DNA of 64,000 bases from NCBI GenBank assembly GCA_946406115.1, contig OX291561.1:8734273-8798272 (forward strand). The letters run 5' to 3'. Origin of the DNA: Apoda limacodes (Eukaryota; Arthropoda; Insecta; Lepidoptera; Limacodidae). Both the position numbers and the translations under genes were made by a program. Numbering within the stretch: the first letter of the stretch is position 1; each line of letters begins with the position of its first letter. The notes below the pieces were generated by a model. The model was not told the origin of the DNA. It worked only from the letters and a program-made list of their open reading frames with translations, and did no database searches. Shown one piece after another: positions 21,731 to 33,240 of the stretch.

Positions 21731-22039
21731 CACCCACTGGCAATAGGTCTATAAAAATGTAATCTACAGGTAAAAATCTTAAAACTATAAGTAAGCCGTT
21801 TTTTAGCAACTAAGTATTAAAGGGCACAAGCCTAAGTAAAAGTGGCTTTATTTAAAATGTAAGACGGGACAAAACAAGAAACGCAGTTTTATTTATTCAT
21901 ATCATTAGATGATTGAAGATATAACAACAGCATAGGTAGGTAGGTACCTAACAGAATGCAAATGAATTTTACAAAAAATGCAGTTACTTTTACCGGTAAG
22001 CTATTTCATACTTTTAACTGCGACTAAGGACAGTGCCGA

Positions 22040-22255
22040 ATGAGGTTTTGTTGCTATCACATTTTTTCCTGTCATACCTGTAACAAATTACGGGTACTAA
22101 AATACTTTACCTTTCACGATTACCTGCAAGCTTTTCACAAAGTTTACATTTTAAACCGGAGATTTGATGGGCGGGTTGAAAAAATAGTATTTCATAACTT
22201 TGACGATTCAAAAGTGTTTGTTAAATCCTAATTTGAATAAAAAAAATTGACTTTG
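22040..22255 (+). repeat. LINE 3' tail
   Basis: Ends with GACGATTCAAAAGTGTTTGT, a TTTGAATAAA block and TTGACTTTGACA, a 3' end widely attached to lepidopteran LINE ORFs. Related tails are at 24895-24975 and 60745-60890. The short frame over it (63 aa) is not a convincing protein. Confidence 0.5.
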
Positions 22256-22286
22256 ACAATAAGGTACCTTTTTGATGTCTTTTTAA

Positions 22287-22550
22287 CCGACTTCAAAAAA
22301 GGAGGAGGTTCTCAATTCGACTGTTTCTTTATGTGTGTTACCAAAGAACTTTCGACTGGGTGAACTGATTTTGATGATTTTTTTTTTTATATGAAAGCTG
22401 GTGCATCCCTTGTGGTCCCATTTCAATTTGGTCCAGTTCTTATAATGGCATCCATGAGAAAACCATATAAGTCTTAAATTTTTATGTTGATGCTTGTATA
22501 AAATTTTGTTTTTTAGTGAACGTCTTTTAATTCGTTAAATTAAAAAAAAA
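22287..22550 (+). repeat. Dispersed repeat with AACCGACTTCAAAA end
   Basis: Begins TTAACCGACTTCAAAAAAGG, followed by TTCGACTGGGTGAACTGATT and a block matching the complement of 9720-9790. Only one terminus is intact. Class unassigned. Confidence 0.6.
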
Positions 22551-22559
22551 GCCGCTGTT

Positions 22560-24630
22560 TTATTTTTTTTTGCAATAAACTAACCACATAAAAGTCCTTA
22601 ACACACAATAAAGATTTCAGCACACACAGTGCAGTAATGAGGGAAGAATTAAAGCGAGCATTATTTCTCGTGAAACAGTAAACAAAGATACTTGTTTACG
22701 TCCAAAAGCAATTGCAACGTGGGAGAGCGGTAAGAACACATTTTTTTTTCATAGAGTCAAAATAGGTAAATACCTGGCATACAGCCAATACAACTCTGGA
22801 ATTGATCCGAGTTTGAAAGTAGGAAGACACTTTTTTTTATATAGGTTTCATGGAACTAATATGAAGGCAAGGCAGACGAGTGAGCTAAATTCTGTAATAC
22901 CTACTAAATAAATTATACAATAAAGAAAAGTCAGTGGTAGCCTAGGCTACACTAGACTTTTTCGCACAGCCAAATACATTCGTATTTTGTAACCAACCTC
23001 TACTTTTACACTTTGATAAAAAAAATTATAACATAGGACCTATTAAATTGATGCATCACACAAATTTTTATCTCGAGAATTTAAATTGACTTAGAAAAAT
23101 ATGATTAAACGACCAAAGACAGGTGAGACCGAGATAAAATAAAAAATTACGAAAAGACAACATTTTAAGGTCAAAAGGACTCCTAAGTGACTTTTATGTT
23201 GAATCACTCATGTTCCTATATCATTCATTTTTGACCCAACCCATGAAAGAACAAAATTACAATGTCTTCACTACTATGAAGCGACATAATACAAAGTAAA
23301 GCAAAGCACTGCTAATTTATTTATAGATCTGTACGATTATTATTAACACAAACCGGATTCACAGCCCTGACTGCAACATGTTTATTTTTCCACAAGGTAG
23401 TGACAGCTAAATCTAGGTACAGATATTTTAGCTCATGGTGTGATTTTGGTCAGTAAAACTCATCTGGTTTCGATATGGTTTCGACGTACCTGATGTCGGT
23501 AACGTTTTTGATTTATGTGTCTACGACAAAACGATGTCAAATAGCAAAATATTATGTTCTTATAATCATGCACGTGCGTGCATCCTCATATTGTATGGGA
23601 GATCTCAGTGCAAACGGAGTAAATCAGGCCTTCATACTTCTAATTTTTTACGGTACTGACCTAACTTTACATTGGATGTCCTATTAGCGTGGATTTTGGA
23701 CTTTACACGTCATTTATGTATGCAGGTTTTTAAGATGTAAACGAAAAATGTACTTCAGAATTTGAGAAAAAAAAACAAATTAGGGGTAATATGAGATAAT
23801 TCTACTAAAACTTCAGTTTTATGTATATATATCCCACCACCATCCCCAGAAGAGGGTAATTAGTGTTTGGATGGACACCCACATCAATAAAATAATGTAG
23901 GAACAGCTCTTATCAACAACCACTTTACCTCTGCGTGACAGGTAGTGAGCCTATCGCCGCAACACCTGTTCTGATCTGACCTGACCCGCTACTGATGCAG
24001 AGTACCTAGACTAAGATGGCTTCATTATGTCCCATACATCATAAATTGCCAGCTTTAAAGTAATAAAGGGTAAAATAAAAAACCAGGGACAGAATTGCCC
24101 TCCTTGCTTGTTTCTGATGACGAACTATAAAAAGTTATGCAGGATTGGTCAGGGGAAATAGTCACATCGAAATCAGATGACTTTTACTGACCAGAATAGC
24201 TTACAGGTCGTCGACGACCTGGCGATACGTCAGTGTTCTGAAAATAAAGTGTTACAACAACTAAAATTAGACGAGAAACATGCAAATGTTTGTCAAGCAC
24301 TGAGAGCGTGATAAGAACGTGCTAAATTGTTGCCACCTCAATAATGACATGACATACCTACGCGTCATGGAAGTAGAACAAAACTAATACCTATAATCTA
24401 TTATCAAATAAAAAGGTTTTATCTTTGAACAGTTTGAACTTTTTTATTTGATCTGAGCCTATAACAAACATGCGATGAGAGTTATAGGGTTATTTTATTA
24501 TTCCTATGTATGGTGTTACATACCACCTTAGTTACTAACTACTTTATAAGAAGATACTCCCTGTTGTCGAAAATGTCGAAGGCAGGTCATATGAATAGCT
24601 TGGTAACTCCGACAGTCGAGAAAAGTCCAC
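22560..24630. other. AT-rich intergenic DNA
   Basis: Two kilobases without a recognised gene or element. A segment near 23930-23960 shares CTGCGTGACAGGT and neighbouring bases with 27235-27260, perhaps a decayed dispersed repeat. Confidence 0.45.
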
Positions 24631-24639
24631 AGAATACAT

Positions 24640-24975
24640 TTGTTGCTACTGAGTTTCTTACCGGCTTGCTCAGTAGTAAAATCATTGTGAAAACCAAGAG
24701 CGAATCCAGAACAAAAGTTTAGGGGGGGCGATCATAAAATCTGAAGGTATTTTTAGAACCTTGAATCAGCAAACGTAAGTTACTCAATCGACCCAGCTCG
24801 TGCAATTTTTGAAAAAATTAAATATACAAACCCAAGTAACCCCAAGTATATATTTATATTTAAAAGAATGTTACCGCCCCGCTCGCCCCCCGCTGGATCT
24901 GCCCCCGTTTGTGAACCGGAAGTAGAGTCTATAAAATAAATAATGAAACTAACGATTTTAAAGTGCTGTTTAATA
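24640..24975 (+). repeat. Fragments of a LINE 3' tail
   Basis: Contains TGAGTTTCTTACCGGCTTG (24651) and, after about 230 bp, GAACCGGAAGTAGAGTC with AAAGTGCTGTTTAATAG. Both blocks occur adjacent to one another in the tail at 60745-60890, so a tail has been split here. Confidence 0.5.
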
Positions 24976-24981
24976 GTTAAA

Positions 24982-25968
24982 ATGCAAATTAAATGCTGCC
25001 TCGAGGTTCAGTAAAAAAGCAACTGCCAGAAATTAATTCTATTTTTTCGGTAGAATAGGTGGGCGACTTGCGAGCTATCACTCTTGGAGTCGTGATAAAG
25101 CTGCCGAAAAAAATTTTTGCCAGTCGTCGTTACCACCATTGCGAAAGACCGATGGTGACTTGGCCCATAGTGCTGAAGAGAAAGCCGATCTACTTGGCAG
25201 TTTCTTTGCCTCAAACTCAGATATGAACGACGAAGGCGCTGTACCACCTACTATACCGTGGTGCAGTAAGATCATGCCGTAAATCAACATAACACAGCGG
25301 GAGGTCCGGCGAGCGTTGCTTTCTCTAGAAGTTCATTTGTCGAGTGGGCTAGACACCGTGGTCCCACAATTCCTTTATGTTGATATCTCCAGCGATGTTC
25401 AGTTCCGATATCATTTGCAAGACAAGGTGAAGCTGGCGTACAAAAAAGTTGGTATACTCAACAGAGCGAAGCAGTACTTCACGTCGGGGCAAAGGTTGCT
25501 GCTTTACCAGCTTGGCCCATTTAACTTGGTTCAATCCAAATCCCAAACTCACTTGCCGTGTAGAGCCCTTAAGTCGGAGAAGAGACTTTGCCTCCCTGGG
25601 TGTGTTCTACCGCTTGTACAATTGGATGTGTTCTGAGGAATTGTTGGAAATGATGCCCACGACTACTTTCTACCATCGCGCACTGCTCGCCATCGGCAGG
25701 GAATTTATTCTCACACTTTAGAACCGAAATACAGTGCGGTTTCAGAGAAACTTCCTCCCGAGAACGCTTGGGTTATGGAATGAGCTCCCTGCCAATGTTT
25801 CCTCTAAGGACTACATTATGGGGTTCTTCAAGAAATATGTTATTAGATTTTTAAAGGGTCGGCAACATGCGAGTAATACCCCTGGTGTTGCAAGCGTCCA
25901 TAGGCTTAGGTGACCGCTTACCATCAGGCGTACCGTAAGCTTATTTGCCACCTTAGTGGCATAAAAAA
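24982..25968 (+). pseudogene. LINE-A copy with RT core deleted
   Basis: Matches the 38.9-41.9 kb copy from AAATTAAATGCTGCCTC onward. The pre-RT segment is present (frame reading LLGSFFASNSDMNDEGAV and VRRALLSLEVHLSSGLD), then the sequence jumps to TVVPQFLYVDISSDVQF, which lies beyond the RT palm in the longer copy. Motifs A, B and C are all missing. The C-terminal region follows (NRAKQYFTSGQRLLLYQ, PTTTFYHRALLAIGREF) and the 3' UTR ends in an A run at 25960. The deletion endpoints differ from those at 5105-6562, so the two losses were independent. Confidence 0.85.
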
Positions 25969-26610
25969 AAATTACTTTGAGTAAATTTACTAGCTCGACC
26001 ACATTTGCCAATCCAGCATGGTGAAGTTTAATATTGTAGCATTTGGACTTTAGCCTCCCATAGTGTGGGGATACACCACGTTTGAAGCAACAATGTGAGA
26101 CAGAACATTAATAAAATACAATATAGGAAACTATGTTTGATGCAACAAAAGCAGTATTGGTAATACAACGAAATAGAAAACGAAGTATTTACATATATGT
26201 TTTTATTTAATTAATATTTATATATATTTTATATTTATAATTAATACGAGTAAAAACAACCCCAAAAGAAATAAATTACATAGATATGTCAAAATATTAA
26301 CAGAACACATTAGTTACGAACAAACGTAAACAAAATATGTCATTATTCTAAGTGCGACACAAAGAGAGACAGTTCTTTACTCTTTAGACGCAATTTTACA
26401 AGAAAACCACCTTAATTTGGCAAGTCGCCACAACGTCTGATGGTTTCAGAGAAAACCGGGGGACGAAAAATATTGTGATTAAGTGACCATTTATCATGAA
26501 CTTCTAAAACATGTACTGTTCTCTAATTTATTACGACTTGATTACATCTTACAGAAATCACGTGAGTATTTCTCGGTGATTACTAATATTATTTATTTTT
26601 TGTCATTCGT

Positions 26611-26784
26611 TTTATTTAGTCTATTTTTACGCTTGAATTAACTCGACGTTTTCCTATTTTTTTATCAATTCATATATCCATATACATAGGTTTACATATA
26701 TATAAATTTTATAATGGATATATGGATTGACATAACATTAGGAAAACGTCGAGTAAATTCAAGCGTAAAAATAGACTAAATAAA
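26611..26784. repeat. Fold-back element
   Basis: The left arm starts TTTATTTAGTCTATTTTTAC and includes ACTCGACGTTTTCCTA. The right arm is its complement, ending GTAAAAATAGACTAAATAAA. Arms are about 46 bp with very few mismatches, extended by weaker ATATATCC pairing toward the centre. Total length about 174 bp. No coding capacity and no clear target duplication. Confidence 0.8.
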
Positions 26785-26979
26785 GCTGTTGTATTTCTGT
26801 TAGTATTGAAACAAAACATACGTTTGACTAGTAATAAATAATGAAAATTCAACTTTCTGAAACTGAAAGCTTTTTGCCCCCCTCAAGGCACAGGTAAAAA
26901 ACTCCCCCAAATGACAAGCCAAAATTTCATTAACTACGGAATACTTTCCGGATACCCCCCTGTATCTAATTATATAAAC

Positions 26980-27185
26980 CGGACTATATATAAAGCTTGT
27001 GCTATATGGATACCAGACAACAGATAGAAATACATATACCTACATATACATATCATACATAGAAAACACCCAGTCTCAAGACAAACACAAATGTTCATCA
27101 CATGAATGTTTGTTTTGTGCGGAAATCGAATTCACACCCCTTTATTCAGCAGTCGGGTTATTACCCACTGAGCCACGGAGCAGAT
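26980..27185 (-). mobile_element. tRNA-derived SINE
   Basis: On the minus strand: box A TGGCTCAGTGGGTAATA near 27176-27160 and a B-box-like GAATTCGATTTCC near 27137-27125, followed by GTGTTTGTCTTGAGACTGG and a body reaching ATACCAGACAAC near 27010. The same body is found around 34861-35110. No intact tRNA cloverleaf exists; this is a SINE head. Confidence 0.75.
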
Positions 27186-27199
27186 ATGTGGGGGAGCTT

Positions 27200-29000
27200 A
27201 GAGCTTCTATTTACCAACTAACTACCTAAGTGCTGCGTGACAGGTGCTTAGCCTATCAACCATCACCACTACTGAACACTTGTCTGAAGTGGCCAGTGGT
27301 TACAGTAGTCACAACACTTCTGATACAGTTTATTTGGATAAAGCTGGTTTTATATATGTGCCATACGTCGCAAATAAGGGAAAGATCCTTACCAATTTAT
27401 ATATCTCGTACTGGAACTGGATGATCAGCCATTTTCTTTTGGATTAAAAATACCAAAATGGCGGCCGAGATTCTACTCTGCGTTAGCCGTATATTGCACC
27501 AAAATCACTGATATTATAAGTGGACCATTGCGTGTGACAGTTGCTTGGCAATTTGTCAACATTTTTACTACAAGATAACTACAAAAATAGCTAATTAGGC
27601 AATCTGTTTGTCAACAAACACGCCTCGCGGTGTGTCACGGCTCAGAAGTAACCACGTGATGCTACTTTTATTTTTAGTATTGTCTGAACATGGTAACACA
27701 GTGGAATGATTGCGTTAGCTTTCTGGACATTGTTTTCTTGATCCAACATTATTTTGAACGGTATATTAACCTAAACGGAAGGTATATTACAGATCATTTT
27801 ATTTCATTCATTTAAAGATATAGATGTGACAAAAAATTAAATTGTGCCAGTAACTATTCCATTATTTTTACAAAGTTACTTGTCTATTGAAACACACCAT
27901 TATTGGCGAATAAATCCTTAATTAAAACTAAATAACTTATTAAAATTTTTAATTAAGTAGTACCTTATACTAAAGTTTACTTAACGATATCTATGCTTGT
28001 ATGATGCTTATCCTGTAAATCTTAATGGTTTAGTTTTTTTAAATATTTTGTTTTTTCTTAAAAAAAAAGAAAACGCATCTTTACGTTACTTAAATTGTCT
28101 TTGTCTATATTATTAGATATAAATAGCTCTACATTCTATTTGATACAATTGAAAAACTACACCTCAGACGTCATAGCAAAGACCTTTGAACCAATTTGAA
28201 CCGGATGAACACAACACAGCTAGATTTAGTGATCCTGTTAAAGAAATAAAATCGTTTCTGAAGTATTTAGGTAGTAACGTTAGTGTTCCCATGCATGTGA
28301 TCTTAGCAGGTACCATAGAAATCTATCTAGTAGGTTTCCTAGGAATCTATTCAGTAGTTTTCTGAAGGTTTAGCACAGCGTTGCAGTACATATCTATCAA
28401 CCTATTGATCTATTTTACCTTTAGTGTATCTATATACCAACTTTTTTTACAATACGCAGCTTCTGAACACGACCCTGACAGTGAGACCGCTCATGACAGC
28501 TGTCAATTCCATTTCGCGCTGTTTTTCTTTGTTGATATATACAAGAATTGCTCGTTTAAAGGTATTAGATAGATTCATAATGGAGGTAGTTATTAAGTTT
28601 ATTTTACTCTAAAGGCAACAAAAATGAATGAAATAAATCGAGTATGAGTCTAATCGCTGGCTGGTGATCTATCCCAAGGGCAGAAAAGCCGTGAGTATAT
28701 GCATGAGTGTAATATGTTGTTCTCGACAAGCTTTAACTAAGAAAGAGTAGAATTATTGTATGGTGTTAGTTAGTAATAAATTCTAGTAGTAGCCCACATG
28801 ACAAATAACACCCTCTATCTCTGGCAACCATGTTACCTGATTTATTACCTATTTCTGTAATAAAATAAATAAGTAATTATGTCTTCAATGACGTCTGAAA
28901 TGTTGTGGAATGACTGATTTCGAAATTTTTCTGTGACACAGATAAGGCGACCTCTACACTTCGGCGGCGCCACAGTTTTCGGGTTAACGATGGGTGCCTT
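27200..29000. other. Intergenic DNA with decayed repeat pieces
   Basis: No gene recognised. At 28530-28570 a short tail ACAAGAATTGCTCGTTTAAA matches the end of the 13240-13540 repeat. An inserted GC-richer patch near 27610-27650 has no clear frame. Confidence 0.45.
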
Positions 29001-29009
29001 GGAGCGATT

Positions 29010-29390
29010 GTGTTGGCGCCAACATTTTTATTTATTTACACCCAAGTGTCTACCTACAAGGTTTGTAGGAAAGGGGTTAACTATGGTAAGAATATATTAA
29101 TGGCTTATCAAGGAATCCCGAAAAAAAGATCCCACCAAAAACATTTTCATGTAAAATATTGCCAAGACGAGACCATATTGCTTGCACTGTCAAAAAGTTA
29201 TCAGATATCATGTGGAGCCCAGCTTCTCACTCTACACGCCCTGACTCGACAAGCCCTTACTGCACAAACTCTACATCTTAGTCAATATATGTGGCTTGGC
29301 CATGTCATGTTGACTGTTGATGGAAACAATGTCTTGGCTTTCCACGCTCGACGGTCAACATCTCAATATTTACCGCCGCAAGGGTAGGGG
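29010..29390 (+). other. Open frame of 125 codons, probably repeat-derived
   Basis: An uninterrupted frame with no domain that I recognise. The underlying sequence (TGTAAAATATTGCCAAGACG and neighbours) resembles a dispersed lepidopteran repeat rather than a host gene. No splice sites or promoter elements were identified around it. Confidence 0.25.
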
Positions 29391-29463
29391 GGCGGGGCAC
29401 AATTATTAATTTCGTACGTATATATGATCTGTGGTAATGAATTGTTCTCTGTGGTGGTTATTT

Positions 29464-29652
29464 AATGGGGTTAAAAATCCATAGATAACTCATTAGGTAC
29501 CAATGTTAGGTAGCGCCAAATCAGTATGCAAAAGAACCCTAGTGGTAAGATAAAGAATTTTTACACTATCCGCTAGGGTTCTTTTACCAACTAATTTAGC
29601 GCCACTAACGAGTGGTACCTAATTAGTGATCAGTGGATTTTTAAACCCCATT
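29464..29652. mobile_element. MITE with 80-bp inverted repeats, TTA-flanked
   Basis: Arms of about 80 bp pair almost completely: AATGGGGTTAAAAATCCA at the left with its complement TGGATTTTTAAACCCCATT at the right, and AAAAGAACCCTAG with CTAGGGTTCTTTT near the centre. TTA lies directly outside ATGGGG at the left and outside CCCCAT at the right. A 3-bp TTA duplication is characteristic of the PIF/Harbinger superfamily, so this is a likely Harbinger-type MITE. Confidence 0.75.
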
Positions 29653-29701
29653 TACTAAATCTTCCATTTCTAAAATTAATAATACAAAGTTATTTTGACA
29701 G

Positions 29702-30066
29702 TAAATTTTTTCAAAAACTTCAAGAAGACAACACGTGCAATAAACAAAACATGTTTTTTTGTAGATGTTTTTGGGTAATATTTCGGCAAAACACAAGCAG
29801 TGACCTTATTGAAAAGAGTCTTGAGCTATTCGGACTCTGGAATTCGAGAGAAAAATGTATGCAAGTAAATTCTCGGGTTTCGAGAGGTAAGTCAAACTTC
29901 CATGCATTTGTGATTTCAATTCCAGTGTCCGAATAGCACGAGACTGTACCCAATAAGGTCCCAGGAGACCCGGCTTTATATATCGATCGATGTGTTTTAA
30001 ACGACGTTTTCTCGATAGCGAGGGTATTTTCCTTTACAGGATTCATGCAGGATATTTGAAGAAGCA
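29702..30066. other. Intergenic DNA with a chance frame
   Basis: A minus-strand frame of 121 codons spans 29720-30085 but overlaps a recognised repeat at its start and shows no domain. I do not support it as a gene. Confidence 0.35.
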
Positions 30067-30067
30067 T

Positions 30068-30236
30068 AAAAACCGGCAATTGCAAGTTGGCTTGCGCACT
30101 GAGTGGCCCGTACCTACCACCACCATTTATGTAATTAATTATATGTAATTAATCCAACAAACAAATGTGTAACTGTTTCTTGTAACGGTAATTAATGGTA
30201 GATGGCTCGGGCCCGTCTCAAACTTAGCCAGTTTTT
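30068..30236 (-). mobile_element. CCGGCCAAG inverted-repeat element, 5S module deleted
   Basis: Bounded by AAAAACCGGC at the left and GCCAGTTTTT at the right. On the minus strand it shows the left-type end (GAGACGGGCCCGAGCC) and the right-type end (GGTACGGGCCACTCAG) of the element at 47591-47841, but the central 5S-like segment is gone. It is therefore an internally deleted member of that family. Confidence 0.65.
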
Positions 30237-30355
30237 ATTATTTGTTGTTATATTTTAGATCTCACACACACTTTTATCATTGCAAGATTAAACTAGTTCA
30301 TGTGACACGATAGAGCAACTATATTAAGAGTTTATAAACAGTTGTATATTTTTCA

Positions 30356-30514
30356 AAGTAAAGCAACGTCAGGCTTGGTCAGTTTTGGATTCGATTGAAT
30401 GGGGGACCGCTTAGCGGAATATTTTTTTGTTTTTGCTTGTGTTCGTTTATTACGTAAATGGTAGTAGTACGGAACCCACGGTGCGCTAGTCTGACTTGCA
30501 CCTGACCGATTTTA
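30356..30514 (+). mobile_element. 5S-module element, right half
   Basis: Starts in the 5S-rRNA-like segment (GTAAAGCAACGTCAGGC and TTGGTCAG, then GGGGGACCGC), followed by ACGTAAATGG and ACGGAACCCACGGTGCGC and a decayed right end CTGACTTGCACCTGACCG. The 5S segment carries a small insertion between TTGGAT and GGGGGACC. It faces a second, inverted module at 30571-30619. Confidence 0.65.
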
Positions 30515-30529
30515 ATAACACATGCGTAT

Positions 30530-30726
30530 TTATGAGCAAATTTACGAAATTTACAAACAAAGTGTCCCGCTAAGCGGTCATCCTTCCGATTACTGACCAT
30601 GCTCGACGTTGTTTAACGAATATCGTTTATCGTTACTGGTTTGTTAATAATATTGCTAGATGGTGTTGTACCGGTATTTTAAAATTGTTATGGCTTCGGC
30701 CCGTCTTACTCTTGGCCGGTATTTTT
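30530..30726 (-). mobile_element. 5S-module element, left half, inverted
   Basis: Read on the minus strand from 30726: AAAAATACCGGCCAAGAG, GACGGGCCGAAGCC, CGGTACAACACCATCTAGC, then the 5S-like segment at 30619-30571 (TTCGTTAAACAACGTCGAGC, GGTCAGTAATCGG, GATGACCGC). The right-type end is lacking, so this and the neighbouring half form a convergent pair. Confidence 0.65.
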
Positions 30727-30779
30727 GATTTGTTTTTACTACTACACACTATTTTTACTGCAAGTTTAAAGTTTGTATA

Positions 30780-30990
30780 TATTACTGTTATAACAATAGG
30801 ACAGAAACAACAAAAATGTGTTTCTTGTATGGGGACCCCCCTTGAATTTTTACTTTTTTAGATAATTCCCTATCATGACATATATTCTGTTAATAAATCA
30901 GGTTTCTACCTATTTCGGTCTATAAGATAGCCCTTTAATGGTCGGACAGACAGACAGACAGACAGCGTAGTCTTAGTAATAGGGCACCCC
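30780..30990 (-). repeat. GGTACGGAACCCT repeat, long form, decayed
   Basis: Retains TGTGTTTCTTGTATGGGG, GGACAGACAGACAGACAGAC and GTAGTCTTAGTAATAGGG in the order seen at 21265-21552. The tetranucleotide CAGA run is expanded. Confidence 0.6.
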
Positions 30991-32079
30991 AAAAATTAAC
31001 AAACATTTGTAGAACCAACTATAAGAACTAATATTTAATCCAACTTTGGTTCAAAAACTAATCTCACTAAAATTGTCAGTCAATGAACCGATTTCAGTAC
31101 AATAGCTCTAGTAACGACCCGAATATAAATAGAGAAACATTGTCCTAAATCCCAAGATATGGCTTCAATAACAACTAGGATAGAAAACATTCTGGCGCTG
31201 GCTTAGCAGATTATATTATTAAAGCTTCAAACAAACGTCTAATTTTGTAGAGTACTGAAGCAAATAGGAAACCGAAACATTTAGGTATATATCTAGTTTC
31301 GTCATGTTCGTCTATATGTTTGTCTGTCAGTATTTCAAAGCCTCGTAATTATGCTATCTTTTAATCAATTCTTATTAAATTTTACAAGCAGGTATGTTTA
31401 TAAATTTTATAATATGTCATTTATTATGATGAAATTTAAATAAAAAGAGTTGAATTAACGAAGAAAAAAGTGTGTAAATAGTTGTCATCCTTAATAGTTA
31501 TAGTTGTCAAAAATTAAGTCAATATAATATTTGTTAAGTAAATTCTGGTTATGTAAGAAACTATAATTAATTTTGAAAACCTATAATGGTTGTAGACTAA
31601 CAAATGTGAATATTGTACAATTTACCCATATTACATATCTACATAAGGGTCGCATTCAGACCCTACTTTTTGAAGTTGGTTAAAATACTGCCAATACAAT
31701 ATTCTTTTTTAAGGAACATTTCTAAACTTGAGTAGAATAGTCTATTAGTTTGACTAATTAATTAGGTAGGGGGGCCCCCACGAAGTAAGAAGTTAGCCCA
31801 GGGCCTAACAAATTCACTTTCCGCCCCATCTTTAAAACCTAGGTCAGGATATATACAAATTAAAAAGTAAATTGACTGATTGCCTCTCTGATAAAAATCG
31901 GACCATCAGCGGGCCGCAGAGAAAAACCTCATTTCACCTATCGTAGTGATTTCAAGTGCACATTTTTAACTATTTCTGACTTGTACACCATTGCGAAATA
32001 AACGTATTGAAACTATAAGTGGAGGTATTTTGAGCCTTATTTTCTAAAACGACGAGTTTATTATACTTTTTCTATTTGC
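30991..32079. other. AT-rich intergenic DNA
   Basis: About 1.1 kb without recognised genes or elements. Confidence 0.45.
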
Positions 32080-32212
32080 CCAAAGGTTGTCTGGTAGAGA
32101 TCGCTTATAAGCGATAACACCGCCTGATTGTATACTAAAAGTTTATTTCTAAATTTTAAAATGTTTAAAATTCATTTTTGATGTGCAATAAGTATATATC
32201 TATCTATCTACA
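32080..32212 (+). repeat. LINE 3' end with ATCT tail
   Basis: Contains AAAGGTTGTCTGGTAGAG, GCGATAACACCGCCTG and ends ATATATCTATCTATCTAC. The same 3' UTR is at 16440-16590. No coding part is attached. Confidence 0.65.
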
Positions 32213-32839
32213 ATGTATAAGCTGGCCGCCACCAGTTATATAGATATCCGCAAGTTTGATTTGCATAGTAGGAATAAATAAATAATTATATAAATAATAG
32301 GGAAGGAATAAATAGTTCTTCCTGTCAGAGCTCATACATCGGCGGATTATACCAATCTAGAATAAATTCATGAGCTTGGAAACGACACGTGCAATGTGTG
32401 TCAAGGCGAAAGACGAGACGACACCATGGCCAACAATATTCTCGCTCTGGGAATTCTTACTGAAAAGTAAATTTAAAAAATATGTTTTTATGAAATAAAT
32501 ATTTATCAAAATGTTAACAAAGTACCAGACTATACTAAAATTAATTTAATGCCCGTCATCTTGAGTGTTTTGTAACATCCAGCCAAGCATTGGCGTCGGC
32601 TTTGAGCTCTACACTGAAAGCAATGTGAAAAGAGTTATGACATTGTGACATACAGACATACAACGAACCCTAATAATCATAAATAAATACGTATGTTAAA
32701 AACATTGCCTATTTATAGTTTCATCCTACTCTGGTAAATATCTTTTGTTTTTGTAAAACATGTTCAAAATTGCTAAACAAATAAAAAATAACTTTACTTA
32801 CTATAGTTTGTAAAATATTGCTTGAGTCGCGGGATAGCT

Positions 32840-33240
32840 TCCTTCCTTCTTCGATGTGGAGACCAGATTTCGCATTATTGCACATCATTTCTCCAGAGTC
32901 ATATGTAAATATAGTCCCGTACTTATATCTAAGTTTGGCGAGGCGCCATATACAAGTTTTATCGCGGCGGCGCGCGTCCTAGTTTTCGTGTCCCATGCTA
33001 GGGCGGGAGATTTGGTGTGCATCCTTCAGAATTTGCGCGGCATGTCCTGCTTATTTCTTCATAATTTGCTATTTATGCGCCTTCTCTTCACAATTCTTAA
33101 CACTTTTACGTAAAACACTGCTAAAATATACACACCGAAGCACACTTTAGAAAAATTAAACATAAAAAAACACCACTCCTTCTCAAGATGCGCGCCAAAA
33201 CTCTCACGCGATAGCTGTCTGCTGTCACAGTAACAGATTT
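32840..33240 (-). promoter_or_regulatory. Possible 5' end of a host gene
   Basis: A CpG-richer patch inside AT-rich DNA. On the minus strand it reads like an insect 5' leader (GTGTATATTTTAGCAGTG, AAAGTGTTAAGAATTG), followed by several short upstream ATGs and a GC-richer 46-codon frame beginning MHTKSPALAWDTKTRTR. No strong splice donor could be assigned, and no downstream exon was recognised in the window. It could equally be part of an unrecognised repeat. Confidence 0.2.

Noticed and set aside
29720..30085. 121-codon minus-strand frame
   Set aside because: Overlaps the inverted-repeat element at 30068 and has no domain; treated as chance.
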